DNA from: Diploptera punctata | Lineage: Eukaryota; Arthropoda; Insecta; Blattodea; Blaberidae | Direction of reading: 5' to 3' | Assembly: GCA_030220185.1 (NCBI GenBank) | Contig: JASPKZ010007428.1 | Span: 1,030,501 to 1,094,500, forward strand | Length of the DNA stretch: 64,000 nt | In this document: positions 54,629 to 64,000 of the stretch, in pieces | How positions within the stretch are numbered: the first letter of the stretch is position 1 | How the letters are laid out: the number at the start of each line of letters is the position of its first letter | The notes under the pieces: generated by a model | The model's database searches: none | What the model saw: the letters and a program-made list of their open reading frames with translations, nothing else | What the model was told of the DNA's origin: nothing | Program-made: the position numbers and the translations under genes

Positions 54629-55787
54629 CAGGGTGTAAAGGGACCTCACCAACAAAATTATAGGGATCATAGGCCATGCAGAATGGATAATTTTTTGTGT
54701 AGGAACATAGAGTTGCAAATGCGCATGTATTAAGGTGCGCGCACCACGAATTGCAACCACCCCGTTCGTTGTTTATCCGTCGCCATCACTCTGTCGTAGC
54801 AATACGTGCCGTAGGGTTTTTGTTTTTTGAGAATTTAATCAAATAGCAGTACGAGTTGACTGTACTCTTCAGAGGCATGGTTATATGTTATGGTGAGGCA
54901 GGAGGAAATGGAACAATGCTCGTCGCATATATGAGCAGCGGTATCCCAACAGGAGATATCCACACCATACTACATTTGCTGCAATTGTTGGACGCCGTGG
55001 AGAAATGGGGAATCTTTTTACCTCGGGCCATTGGCGGCGGAAGGGGTGATGTGAGGACACCAGATTTTTAAGATGTGGTCGAGCAAGTTACTGTCGAACA
55101 TGTGTGCAGTGGCTCGTGCTATGAACGTAAGTCGCTAGTCCATTTGGAAGGTATTGAGAGAGTACAACCTACATGCATACCACAGGTGTTATTGTCAGAT
55201 GAGGCTTATTTTATGCGTGATAGATACTATAATAGTAGGAATAGTCACAACTGTGATTACACTAACCCACATGCAATTGTTGTTCGCAACCACCAGCAGA
55301 GGTTTTCCGTCAACATTTGGGATGGAATTGTTGGTACTCATCTGCTGGAACCTGTAATTCTGCCAGCAAGGTTAACTGGGGCAACTTATCTACAGTTCCT
55401 GCAGACCACCCACTCTGACCTGCTTAGACAGCGTACCGCTTGCTACGCGCCGCAATCTCTGTTTCCAGCATGATGGAGCCCAAGTGCACTTTAGTGTCGA
55501 GGCATGAACACAACCTGCCATGCTGGTCGATCGTTGTTGCGACGATATCAAACATACAAAAGCACAGGGTCGACTGTTTAAACACTTATTGTAGAAACAT
55601 GTTTTTTCAATAACATTACATGTGTACAATTGATTTATTGAATTACGACCCTTACGGGTGAACACATTCATCTGCGCATAACTCTTAAATGACGTGTTTG
55701 GAACTATATGTTTCTTCACAAAAAATGATCCTCTCTGCATAGCCTATCATGTCTATAATTTTGATGGTGATGACATGTTACACCCTG
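54629..55787 (+). mobile_element. Tc1/mariner-superfamily element with long TIRs, 3' deleted
   Basis: 1159 bp. The left end CAGGGTGTAAAGGGACCTCA and the reverse complement of the right end CAGGGTGTAACATGTCATCA diverge, but alignment continues for about 115 bases (ATCAAAATTATAG, ATAGGC-ATGCAGA, ATTTTTTGTG). TA follows the right end (55788-55789); the left flank reads TG. It encodes the N-terminal and middle parts of a transposase. Confidence 0.88.
54870..55570 (+). pseudogene. Transposase of the DD41D-like group, N-terminal and core part
   Basis: Remnants in several frames read VDCTLQRHGYMLWXX-type start, RYPNRRYPHHTTFAAIVGR (the helix-turn-helix region), then LLSDEAYFMRD. The last is the first catalytic Asp, in the open frame 55075-55473. 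Next come NPHAIVVRNHQQRFSVNIW, GIVGTHLLEPVILPARLTG and TYLQFLQ. A shifted frame gives FQHDGAQVHFS, with the second Asp near 55467. The segment after that (GRWIGRGGP to the last acidic residue) is missing, so the catalytic triad is incomplete. The protein belongs to the same broad group as the fragment at 15380-15800, but the TIRs show a different family. Confidence 0.82.
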
Positions 55788-55867
55788 TATATATGAAGTT
55801 CAGTACATAAAAGATCTATTATTTTAAAGTCTATAATTAAATGTATCCATTCACTATATTTTATTGG

Positions 55868-56005
55868 TCGAATTATATTCCTCTGGTCTCAAGGATCACG
55901 GGTTGAACTTGGCCAAGTTTGATGGATTTTTAGGATTGAAAATATTCTAGGGACAGATTCTCCGGAGAAGTATTTCAACTGTGGAATCCGAATCTGGAAA
56001 TGTAG
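55868..56005 (+). mobile_element. Possible SINE family 3 fragment
   Basis: GGATCACGGGTTGAACTTGG resembles a decayed RNA polymerase III B box. It is followed by GTTTGATGGATTTTTAGG and GGGACAGATTCTCCGG, words in the same order as the common insect SINE suspected at 25503-25830. Similarity is weak. Confidence 0.35.
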
Positions 56006-57610
56006 GGTCTAGTAAAAAAAAACCTCAAGACTAAACCTGACCCTCTGAGAAATATGTAACCCCACCCAGGTAATTCCTTACTTGCCTACTAAGTATCTCA
56101 TTGAGACGATCAAATAATTATTTGTTACTAGCTGACTCTGTGGGGAAATAAGTGTAACTAAATTTGCAAGATTAATTAAATAACAAGAAAACCTACGCCT
56201 GTTTAATAGGGAAATTGCAAGGATTAATTAAAGAGGGATAATCATGCTAATTAATCAACGTACAATTATTGTCCGAAATAGGCCATGTCTATATCCGTTG
56301 GATACGAGAGAAGACGAGGAAGCGATTGGTAACAACACCATAATGATTCGATCAATCATATAGAAAATCCATATATGACAATATGTGATTAAATTAATAC
56401 CTCTCCTGGAGCATTATTTCCATCATCATAACCCATCGTATATTTCCAGGCAACCCAACCTCAGAAGTGGATTACAGTACGCAAATGGCAGAGGAGGATA
56501 CCAGATATGTTGAGTTATCAAATTGGTGGCATTGAATAAAAAAATCTTATGCAATTTTCTTTCCTGGGTATTTATTCCATTAACCGTTTTTTCAAGTTAA
56601 ATATTCAACAGTTACCTTGCAGATAGTGGACCAGACAATTCATATTTGTTTTCTGTACGTTTTCAGCATCACTCAACTTTCATCCTCTGTTCATAAAATC
56701 AGTCTGCCGAGTTACGAAAATAATATTTTAGGAAGAAAGCGAGACACTCTTTCACTCACATACTGTTACCGTCGTCACAAGGCGAAATTTAAAGAAAATA
56801 ATTAAGGGATATACTCCTTGTCGTAACCGATTAAATTTAATAACAGTTATATGTGAGAAATAAGTTGCAACAGGATCCAAAGTTTTTAGAAAATCCTTTA
56901 ACGATCATTTGTATTGTGTATCAATGGAGGAGTGTTTTTTGCTGTGTCATAGACCACGTTTCCCACGTCTTTATGAAATGTTTGTAATATTAGTCGCCAG
57001 TCATACTACTAAACAATTACGTTATTTATTTTGTGTACATTTCACACGTTCCATGCTTCCTGTCTCCTCTTTTCGACTAGTTCCCAATTCTCCGCTCCAT
57101 TCATTACTATATTCCAAGTAATGCGCTCTACTATATTTTCTATCATTATTTTCCCAGAAGTTCACATGACTAATGAAAAGCACATATGAAGTGCTGTGTT
57201 TGGATTAAATTACTTCTTTGGAAACTTGATAGATGTGAGAATAACTGTGGTATCAAATATGTATATAGTTTGTGAACAAAGCAGTGGCAATTTTATGTTG
57301 GTTTGTTACCATTTTTATCTTTTCCTGTGTGTACGTCATCTCACTGAAATTAAATACAGTGTTGCGTAGTTTCTGGAAAGGTTATTTCGTAATCAAGTAT
57401 ACGGCAATCCTTCAATTTCAAATCATAACAATATGCACTGGTACAATAAAATATCATTATTTTACTGTTTTAATTGCGATGCATTGAATTACACCTTCAT
57501 AATTTATTCAGCAAATGTTTTAAATAGTACATTTGAGACCACAAAAACTAGTATTATCAAATTTAAAACAAAAACCTCATAAGACCTCTAAAATTCTCAG
57601 GAAGATTTTA
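56006..57610. other. Unassigned DNA
   Basis: Nothing recognised. Confidence 0.45.
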
Positions 57611-57617
57611 AGGTTCA

Positions 57618-57960
57618 GCGCTCAAGCCAGGTAGTTTAAGGCATCATGTTTTGTGGTAGAGCAACGGGATGTTTGTTGGGTTCGAGTGCCCATCAGGAAG
57701 GAAATATTCTGATGGAAGTTCGCCCTGCATGGGACCAGTAGCCATGCAGCAACATGAGAAATTTTGGTAGATATTATAAGTAGCGTCTACAGGTTAAGAA
57801 ACCTATCTCTAACTGCTAGAGTGACTTGAAATTCTAACATCTATACTAGCTGTGAACATCTACCTCTGTGATTGTCGTATGTGGAAATAAGGCTAGCAGG
57901 TAGCTGGTAGACCACGGCACTTCAATGCCTACCGCGTCCTGGAGTCTTATACTGTAATTC
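57618..57960 (+). mobile_element. Probable tRNA-derived SINE, unclassified
   Basis: It starts with a tRNA-like region: GTGGTAGAGCAACGGGATG as an A-box analogue, and GGGTTCGAGTGCCC as a B box at about 57678. A GC-richer body (TCGCCCTGCATGGGACCAG) and a 3' part ending GCCTACCGCGTCCTGGAG follow. There is no second copy in this window to confirm the boundaries. Confidence 0.5.
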
Positions 57961-58365
57961 CACAAAATTATTTATACATTTATATCAGATTAATTGTTGC
58001 AATATATTACATATGCAACACCACTGTGGATCACGATTTTACATCAGCAACGTCAGTTTCATTTGCTGCATAATGATAATATTAACCCATTAAGTGTTGT
58101 TTGCTTGTAGGGGACGTGAACTGCTAAATAAAACATCTCCCTGCATTGTTTTATTTAAAATACTGATCGAAAATAACAGATTGCCCATTTGTATGTTTGG
58201 CACATATAGATAAATTCAAAGTAACACTAGTGCTGCATTACAATGAAACACGTAGGGTGTAAAGTACGTTATTACTATACGTATTGGAATATGATTCGGA
58301 ACGACTAGGGTGTAAATCTTGGTGCCTGAAAACAAGATTTTTTAAGTGATTTTAAAGTAATTAGT

Positions 58366-58510
58366 TAGGGCATCCATCTCAATTACCGATGTTCATGGAT
58401 TCGATTCCGATTGAGAACGATGGATTTTTTTTACTTGAGAAAAAATAGATGACTCAGCTTCATTCAGAGGGAAGTATGAACCCGTCGGTCCGATAAGGGA
58501 GACGTGTGCT
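58366..58510 (+). mobile_element. Probable tRNA-derived SINE or tRNA pseudogene
   Basis: TTAGTTAGGGCATCCATCTC (A-box region) and GGATTCGATTCCG (B box) are spaced as in a tRNA. A T-run and a short non-tRNA extension (CGTCGGTCCGATAAGGGAGA) follow. Confidence 0.5.
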
Positions 58511-59695
58511 ACTTTAAATAGAGTTCATGTAACTTATGGTACTTTAGCAAACAACGCCAAAATAAAGTTGAATCATTTATAAGGTTTACATTAAGATACA
58601 TAGATTTTTTTTTCATAAGTTAACGTTTTATTTTTCGACATCAGATGGCAGATTTGCACAATACACTGTATGTTGCCTGACTTCATTTATTAGGAATCGC
58701 TGTTTGATCAGATACTTTAAGAAAAACTTACAGCAGTCAAAATTATCAGGTGTAGTTGTAATGTCCAAGACATAGAAATTTCCTCAATGAAATCTCGGTT
58801 AAGCCAAAACGAAATATTCTATAGGTATCACAGAATACCTCAGAGTTACAGATATTGCTAAAAATCAGTTTTCTTCCATACTCTTCATTTATAGTCATAA
58901 CGGAAGTTACATTTGGATATTTAGTTCTGATATAATTCGAAATGAATACTGAATTTTTATACTGAAACATTACTGTACAACGAATCCGTTAATTCCGATT
59001 TTAATTAGCAAGCTCCGAAAAAGATCAGCAGAGAAGTTAACATGAACTGAACTGTTAGTGCGTCAACGAAAGCAAAAATTATAATTTGGTCACTGCTGGC
59101 TGCATCCAAATACATGTACTTTCACTGAATGTTTACACGAAGTTTTCCGGTGTTATTTCATCCGTTTGTAAAGCACGATGGATTCATTTACAACATGCAT
59201 GCAGGCTCCAAGCACGTACTTATTCATGTTCACTGCCCAAGTACTATTACATAGCCTAATGTAATTTATTTGTCCACTCATTCCCATGTACGTGAGACAG
59301 GATGCAGAAACATACTCATGTCCAAAATACAAACAACAATTTACAACTTCAGGGCAATCACAAAAAAATATTTTGTAAGAAGCGAAACATTCGAAGCACA
59401 ACAAAATAATTAATTATTAAGAGTTTATAATGTAAATAACAGCATGCCCCTGCCATTTGTTCTGAATTCTGTTGTATAGCAAAAATTATATAGTATAGTA
59501 TACAATTCATACATTAACCCTAGCAATACCAACGGGCGGTGGGTACTTTACGCCTACTTTCTGTCATTTTCATTATTATGTCTTTTAATTTTTTCTCTAG
59601 AAGCATGCAATTAATAGTCATTGTCTATCACTGTCACTAGTAATGAAATACGTAATTGTTTGTAAGTTTTCATTGTTGGTTTTTATGAAACAGTA
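58511..59695. other. Unassigned DNA
   Basis: Nothing recognised on either strand. Confidence 0.5.
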
Positions 59696-59698
59696 ATC

Positions 59699-59699
<1 letters not shown>

Positions 59700-59786
<87 letters not shown>
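59700..59786. repeat. (AAT)n microsatellite, tail of LINE D
   Basis: On the minus strand this is the terminal (TTA)n of the LINE D copy that follows. Confidence 0.95.
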
Positions 59787-59787
<1 letters not shown>

Positions 59788-60011
59788 TATTTATTCTGGC
59801 AGAGTTAAGGCCATAAGGCCCTCTCTTCCACTCAACCAGCACAAATAACAAATAAATATTCGACACAAATATAGATATGACACATTACCTATTTATTAAA
59901 CAGTTTAAAGATTACAATATACCTGTAGCAATGTTGTAAATGTCATGTACAAACAACATTTCATAGGGTTAGACGGGTCAAGTTACGATAACAATAATAT
60001 TAATAATAATA

Positions 60012-60046
<35 letters not shown>

Positions 60047-60740
60047 AATATGATACTATTATTGACGGGAAACACCAATAATAATATATCTATCTTTACC
60101 CACTGGATTAAGAATGAAGTCGAGTTTACGAGAAAATATTAAATTTAGATTTCTTTTAAAAGATGCCAATGTCCGGCCGCCCCTTATTTCTTGTTGTAGG
60201 GAATTCCAGTTGCGAGAAGTGAAAGATGGTATATGACATGGAGTGATGTGATGTCCTATGTTGCGGTATATTAAGCAAGAGACTATGTTGTGATCTTGTG
60301 TTTAAGTTGTGGTTTGAGGATAGATACTGGAAACGGGATGATACATAATTGGGAATCGAGGTATGTAGGATCGTTAAATAGGAGGAATTAGACAGTGCGA
60401 TTTTCTTCTCTCTTTTAGATGTAGCCATGACAATTCGTGGAATAATGAAGAAATGTGATCGTATTTTCGAACATTAAATATGAATCTGATACACATATTA
60501 TGGACACGCTGCAGTTTGTCCGAACAATCCGTCACTTATGTCAGTTAGTAGAAAACGTCACAGTAGTTTCAAAAATGCGGCATCACTAAAGTTTGGATTA
60601 AAATTCTTTTAAGAGTTGTAGGAAGAAAATATTTAAGTCGCTTTAGGGAATTCATTATGGAGAAGATCCTTTTATATGTTTCTTTTACTTGCACATGCCA
60701 ATATCTATTATTGTGGTCATAAAATACCCCACGTTGGTAG
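59787..60740 (-). pseudogene. LINE D (Jockey/CR1-like) 3' part, longest copy
   Basis: The minus strand from 60740 reads VQVKETYKRIFSIMNSLKRL, KYFLPTTLKRILIQTLVMPHF and DKLQRVHNMCIRFIFNVRKY. It goes on with HELSWLHLKERRKSH, then VSSRFQYLSSNHNLNTRSQH and the end region, where a frameshift breaks the RNWNSLPQEIR equivalent. The 3' UTR has an internal (TTA)n at about 60000-60042 and the conserved terminal hairpin at 59798-59826. The KLQRVHNMCIRFIFN and NSLPQEI motifs are those of Jockey/CR1 LINEs. The reverse transcriptase core upstream is not readable. Confidence 0.88.
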
Positions 60741-61220
60741 TTCTTGTGGGAAATTTTTATTGCATTAACATGTCTTCAATTTATTTTCTTAACTTCTTCC
60801 ATAATGGTTTTAATATCTCTAATTTAGTTGGTTTACCAACCATTTTGTTAATTTACAGAATTTAATTTTTCATGATTTGCTTGATCTGAGAGTCTTGCTC
60901 GTATTTTTTTTTTCGCTTATTCAGTATCAAGTCTTCGGTCTTTTGTTGAAGTTTATAGTAATGCACAAATGGGAGTAAAAAAAAAATGAAAGCCTCGATC
61001 GTCCTTTGACTGACAATATAAATTAAGGCTATATTTGATAATGAAATAGTTTCAAGATATTGAATTTGATAATCGTGATGATGAAGTAAATTAAAACAGA
61101 TGATAACAAGATTGCGCGTGTTCCCGTAAGCGTGAGCCAAATGAGGAAGCGATATTATTGCCTTCTGAGTACAACGATGAGGATCATAATAATAGTGTAA
61201 TTGAAGTTAACGTCGGTGCC
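60741..61220. other. Unassigned DNA
   Basis: Possibly further decayed LINE D sequence near 60741-60860; otherwise nothing recognised. Confidence 0.4.
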
Positions 61221-61222
61221 AG

Positions 61223-61225
<3 letters not shown>

Positions 61226-61263
<38 letters not shown>

Positions 61264-61335
61264 TAATAATAATAATAATACTTTATTTATTCTGGCAGAG
61301 TTAAGGCCATAAGGCCCTCTCTTCCACTCAACCAG
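61226..61335 (-). mobile_element. LINE D extreme 3' end
   Basis: An (AAT)n run (61226-61280) followed by the complement of the conserved LINE D end, with hairpin, up to the CTCAACCAG edge at about 61335. It is the shortest copy, about 55 unique bases plus the microsatellite. Confidence 0.88.
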
Positions 61336-61675
61336 TACTGCTAGTGGAAGAATTTTCACATCAAAGCCTCCTCGGTGTACAAGACGTGTAGCACAAAACT
61401 TTGTAAAAGAAAGAGAAGTAATAAAAAATGAAGGTAAAGTGAAAACCATTAGAAAATCATTTGAAAAGTTCTTTACGCCGGAAGTTATAAACATCATCAT
61501 AAAACATATCAATGAAGAAGCAGCAAGAATAAATATACCTGTATATATATAGCTTCTTATCTATTTGGGACTAGAATGTAACAGTCGCACCTGTATTTGT
61601 ATTTCAGATTTCTGGTCTACTATTTGTAGCATACACACACACATATATACATATATATACATAGGTATACTAGTG
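61336..61675. other. Unassigned DNA
   Basis: Nothing recognised. Short TA/CA runs occur at 61630-61665. Confidence 0.45.
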
Positions 61676-62564
61676 CAGTCATTAAGTTCTGAGACTTTAC
61701 GCCTGAGGATAGGCACCCACAAGAATCTGAGTGTCTCATAATATGCCGATAACTAGGCGTACACTTAAATAGAATCAAATCCTCCCTCAAAATAGTCGCC
61801 TTTGGCCGTCATGCATGTTTGCCAACGGTGGTAGGTATAGGTGTTGGAAGCACCGCTGAAAGATGTTGGCAGATAGGTCCCGTATGGCTTTTTCTTGTGG
61901 CAGTCATGACCTCTTCGGAAGAATGAAATCTACGCCCACGTAGGATTGCTTTCATGCGAGGAAAGAGAAAAAAATATTCATGTGATCATCACGTTGGTCT
62001 TGCGACAGGAATCCTGGCACACTATGCTGGGTAAGGTAACACGAGACATGTCCAGGTCATCAGTCAGAATTTTGTAACAAGTACCATGGCTGACCCCTAC
62101 CACTGCTGCCAGATCGTCTACTAATTGGGAGCGGTTAACACGCACGAACGCCACAACTTCTTCGATCTTGCGTACAGTTCGAATTGTTTGTGTCCGACCA
62201 ATATGCACATCATCTTCCAAACTGTATCTTCTTTGCAAAAAAACGTCGGCGCCACCTAAACACAACACTGCGACTGAATGCATACTCACCGTAAACTTAC
62301 TGCATCATTTGCAACGTTTCGACATCAATCTTGCCTAATTTCTGACAGAACTTGATGTTGCTCTAACTGCGACATCTCGAGTTCCGACATGCGCATTGAA
62401 ATCACCGTCACAACAAAGACCGTAGTTCTGCTTGCAGTGAATGCACTTAACTGTCTCTTGCTGGGACGAGAGACTAACTGACAAGGTACTATACCACGGC
62501 GCCACCTATGCGCTATAGCGTAATACAACGCCACTATGCGCTCAGTCTCAAACCTTAATGACAG
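61676..62564 (-). mobile_element. mariner element, copy 2, internally deleted
   Basis: About 889 bp in opposite orientation to the 26847-28193 element. The terminal repeats match (CAGTCATTAAGTTCTGAG at the left; the right end has CTTAATGACAG). Coding is colinear at the N-terminal end (minus strand, 61978-62520: TQTIRTVRKIEEVV, NRSQLVDDLAAVVGVSHGTC) and at the extreme C-terminal end. The catalytic core between them is deleted, with the join near 61975. The TA flank is clear only at the right side. Confidence 0.9.
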
Positions 62565-63095
62565 TACCACGTATATACTGCAACTTTGAGTAGGGCCAGG
62601 TTTCTGCAACTAACTAAAATAATTGGATTTAATGATAGAGAAACCCGAAATGAACGCAGGAACAATATAAGTTTGCAGCAATAAGACAGGTGTTTTAAAA
62701 ATTGAACCAAACTTTGCCTACATGTTTTTCTGCTGAAATTCATACTATAGTTGAAAAAATGCTATCGTTATTCCGTGGAAGGTGTCCATTCAATGTGCAG
62801 GTGTAAGAAAGAAAAATACAACAACATTAGTAAAACAACAATAATTTTATCAGTGTGATTAATGAAAACAAAAGGTAAAACTAAGTTAAATATTAGGTAA
62901 ATAAGCATAACATTATACAGCATTAAATTTTAAAACAAATAGGTTGAAATGTGATCAAAAATGATTCATATATATTGTTTAAAGAGGTGGTCATTAAGTA
63001 CTCCCCCGTTGGTAGTATACGTTCTGTAATATGGGTTGGTATTTCTAGGGTTAATTCAGTTTTTAATTTGACACATGCTCGAATTTAGAATAGAT
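62565..63095. other. Unassigned DNA
   Basis: Nothing recognised. Confidence 0.5.
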
Positions 63096-63160
63096 TAATT
63101 TAGTCTGGTGGAGTTAAGGTCATGTGGCCCTCGCTTCCACTCACCAGGACATACATATGT
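63096..63160 (-). mobile_element. LINE D-related 3' end (diverged)
   Basis: The complement shows GTGAGTGGAAGCGAGGGCC, then TTAACTCCACCAGAC, the same layout as the LINE D terminus with substitutions in the hairpin. How far the LINE extends to the right is unclear. Confidence 0.6.
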
Positions 63161-63435
63161 TGCATTTAAAGACAACAAATTACAATAACAGTACATACTA
63201 AACAATTAATTATCTGTCAAACTGAACAATAATGAAAATAATGCCTAATAATACAATAAAATTAAATAAAATTAAGATTAAACTAATGAAAGACCGAATA
63301 CATATTTTCAGCAATTCTCATGCGCCTGTTACAGGTTCAAACTTGCAGGAAGCACCGGATATTTCATTCAAATCTTTGTATTGCGTGTTTTAAGAATTAT
63401 AACGACGACCAACTGTAATAGCGGCACTAACAAGG

Positions 63436-63437
63436 AC

Positions 63438-63487
<50 letters not shown>

Positions 63488-63585
63488 TAATAATAATAAT
63501 AATAATAAATAATAATAATAATAATAACAAAAATTATTATTATTGTTATTATAACAATGATAATAATAACAATAAAAATAATAAC

Positions 63586-63619
<34 letters not shown>

Positions 63620-63622
63620 TGG
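63436..63622. repeat. Long (TAA)n microsatellite
   Basis: TAA/AAT repeats with CAA and ATT variants over nearly 190 bases. Poly-Leu frames across it are artefacts. Confidence 0.97.
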
Positions 63623-64000
63623 AAGATGTATTTAAATTGACATATTTAAGGCCATGCAAAAATAGAGTAAAATGTACAAAAGTACATTCATACACTGTCA
63701 TTAAATCTGGAAATAATATAAAAAACAACTGACATAAGAACGAGCTTAGAAATAAATATAACCTCATTAAATACTACTACAGTTGTTAAAATACATATAA
63801 TACATATATATATATTATAGAAGAAACTAAGTAAAAAATCCTTAAGACAAATGTAAAAAACATGCAAAATATGAGTCAGAAACTCGGCAGTAAAAGTTTC
63901 AAACAAATCCTAAAATTATTATTATTGGAAATTGAATTTTCGAGAAAATCAGCTTTAATATAAGAACATATACAATATTAGAAACAATGTACTAAAACAT
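63623..64000. other. Unassigned DNA
   Basis: The first 40 bases resemble a very decayed LINE D terminus (TATTTAAGGCCATGC). Otherwise nothing recognised. Confidence 0.35.

Overview
This window looks like non-genic (intergenic or deep intronic) DNA from a large, repeat-rich insect genome. The sequence is strongly AT-rich by eye. It has no bacterial-style gene packing and no long intact open reading frame. It is full of decayed eukaryotic mobile elements: Tc1/mariner, pogo/Tigger-like and piggyBac-like DNA transposons, several non-LTR (LINE) families, a Penelope-like element and tRNA-derived SINEs. The combination of LINE and SINE families is one I associate with Blattodea (a cockroach such as Periplaneta). 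That assignment is inference, not something the sequence proves. I found no convincing host protein-coding gene; one possible exon at about 1815-1963 is weak.

Layout. 1-6.6 kb: unassigned DNA, a Tc1-like element with TIRs and TA target duplication (2764-4305), SINE copies and a CT/CA microsatellite. 7-10.3 kb: a Penelope-like element on the minus strand (7016-8310) and a possible Helitron-like remnant. 11-13.6 kb: a SINE and a plus-strand LINE pseudogene (12131-13600). 14.9-16 kb: a palindrome carrying two inverted tRNA-like sequences, then a Tc1/mariner-superfamily deletion derivative with long TIRs. 16.66-21.2 kb: a three-level nest, in which a minus-strand LINE is split by a 2.75-kb TG...CA insert with a 4-bp target duplication, itself split by a TTAA-flanked piggyBac-like element. 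22-26.4 kb: SINEs, LINE tails and a minisatellite probably derived from a SINE.

26.8-28.2 kb: a nearly complete but frameshifted DD34D mariner, with an internally deleted relative at 61.7-62.6 kb. 29-35.5 kb: LINE 3' ends with (TTA)n tails, an inverted-repeat element and a 1.98-kb TTAA-bounded element with a second TTAA-bounded unit inside it. 36-40 kb: an unassigned ORF, a SINE, a LINE tail, GA/CT microsatellites and a second copy of a 550-bp repeat. 40.9-42.5 kb: a degenerate pogo/Tigger-like (CENP-B type) transposase. 43-47.9 kb: LINE and SINE pile-up with readable target duplications. 50.8-51.7 kb: a LINE tail and a near-perfect 162-bp-arm inverted repeat. 53.7-64 kb: SINEs, another long-TIR DNA transposon, LINE 3' ends and long (TAA)n microsatellites.

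Nothing here acts together as a pathway or operon; the relationships are historical (nesting, shared 3' ends, autonomous and non-autonomous pairs). The best candidates for something undescribed are the inverted-repeat family at 51373-51725 and 31353-31575, the TTAA-bounded element at 33501-35475 with its dispersed internal repeat, the tRNA palindrome at 14899-15143, and the SINE family that carries two alternative tails. All boundaries were read by eye.
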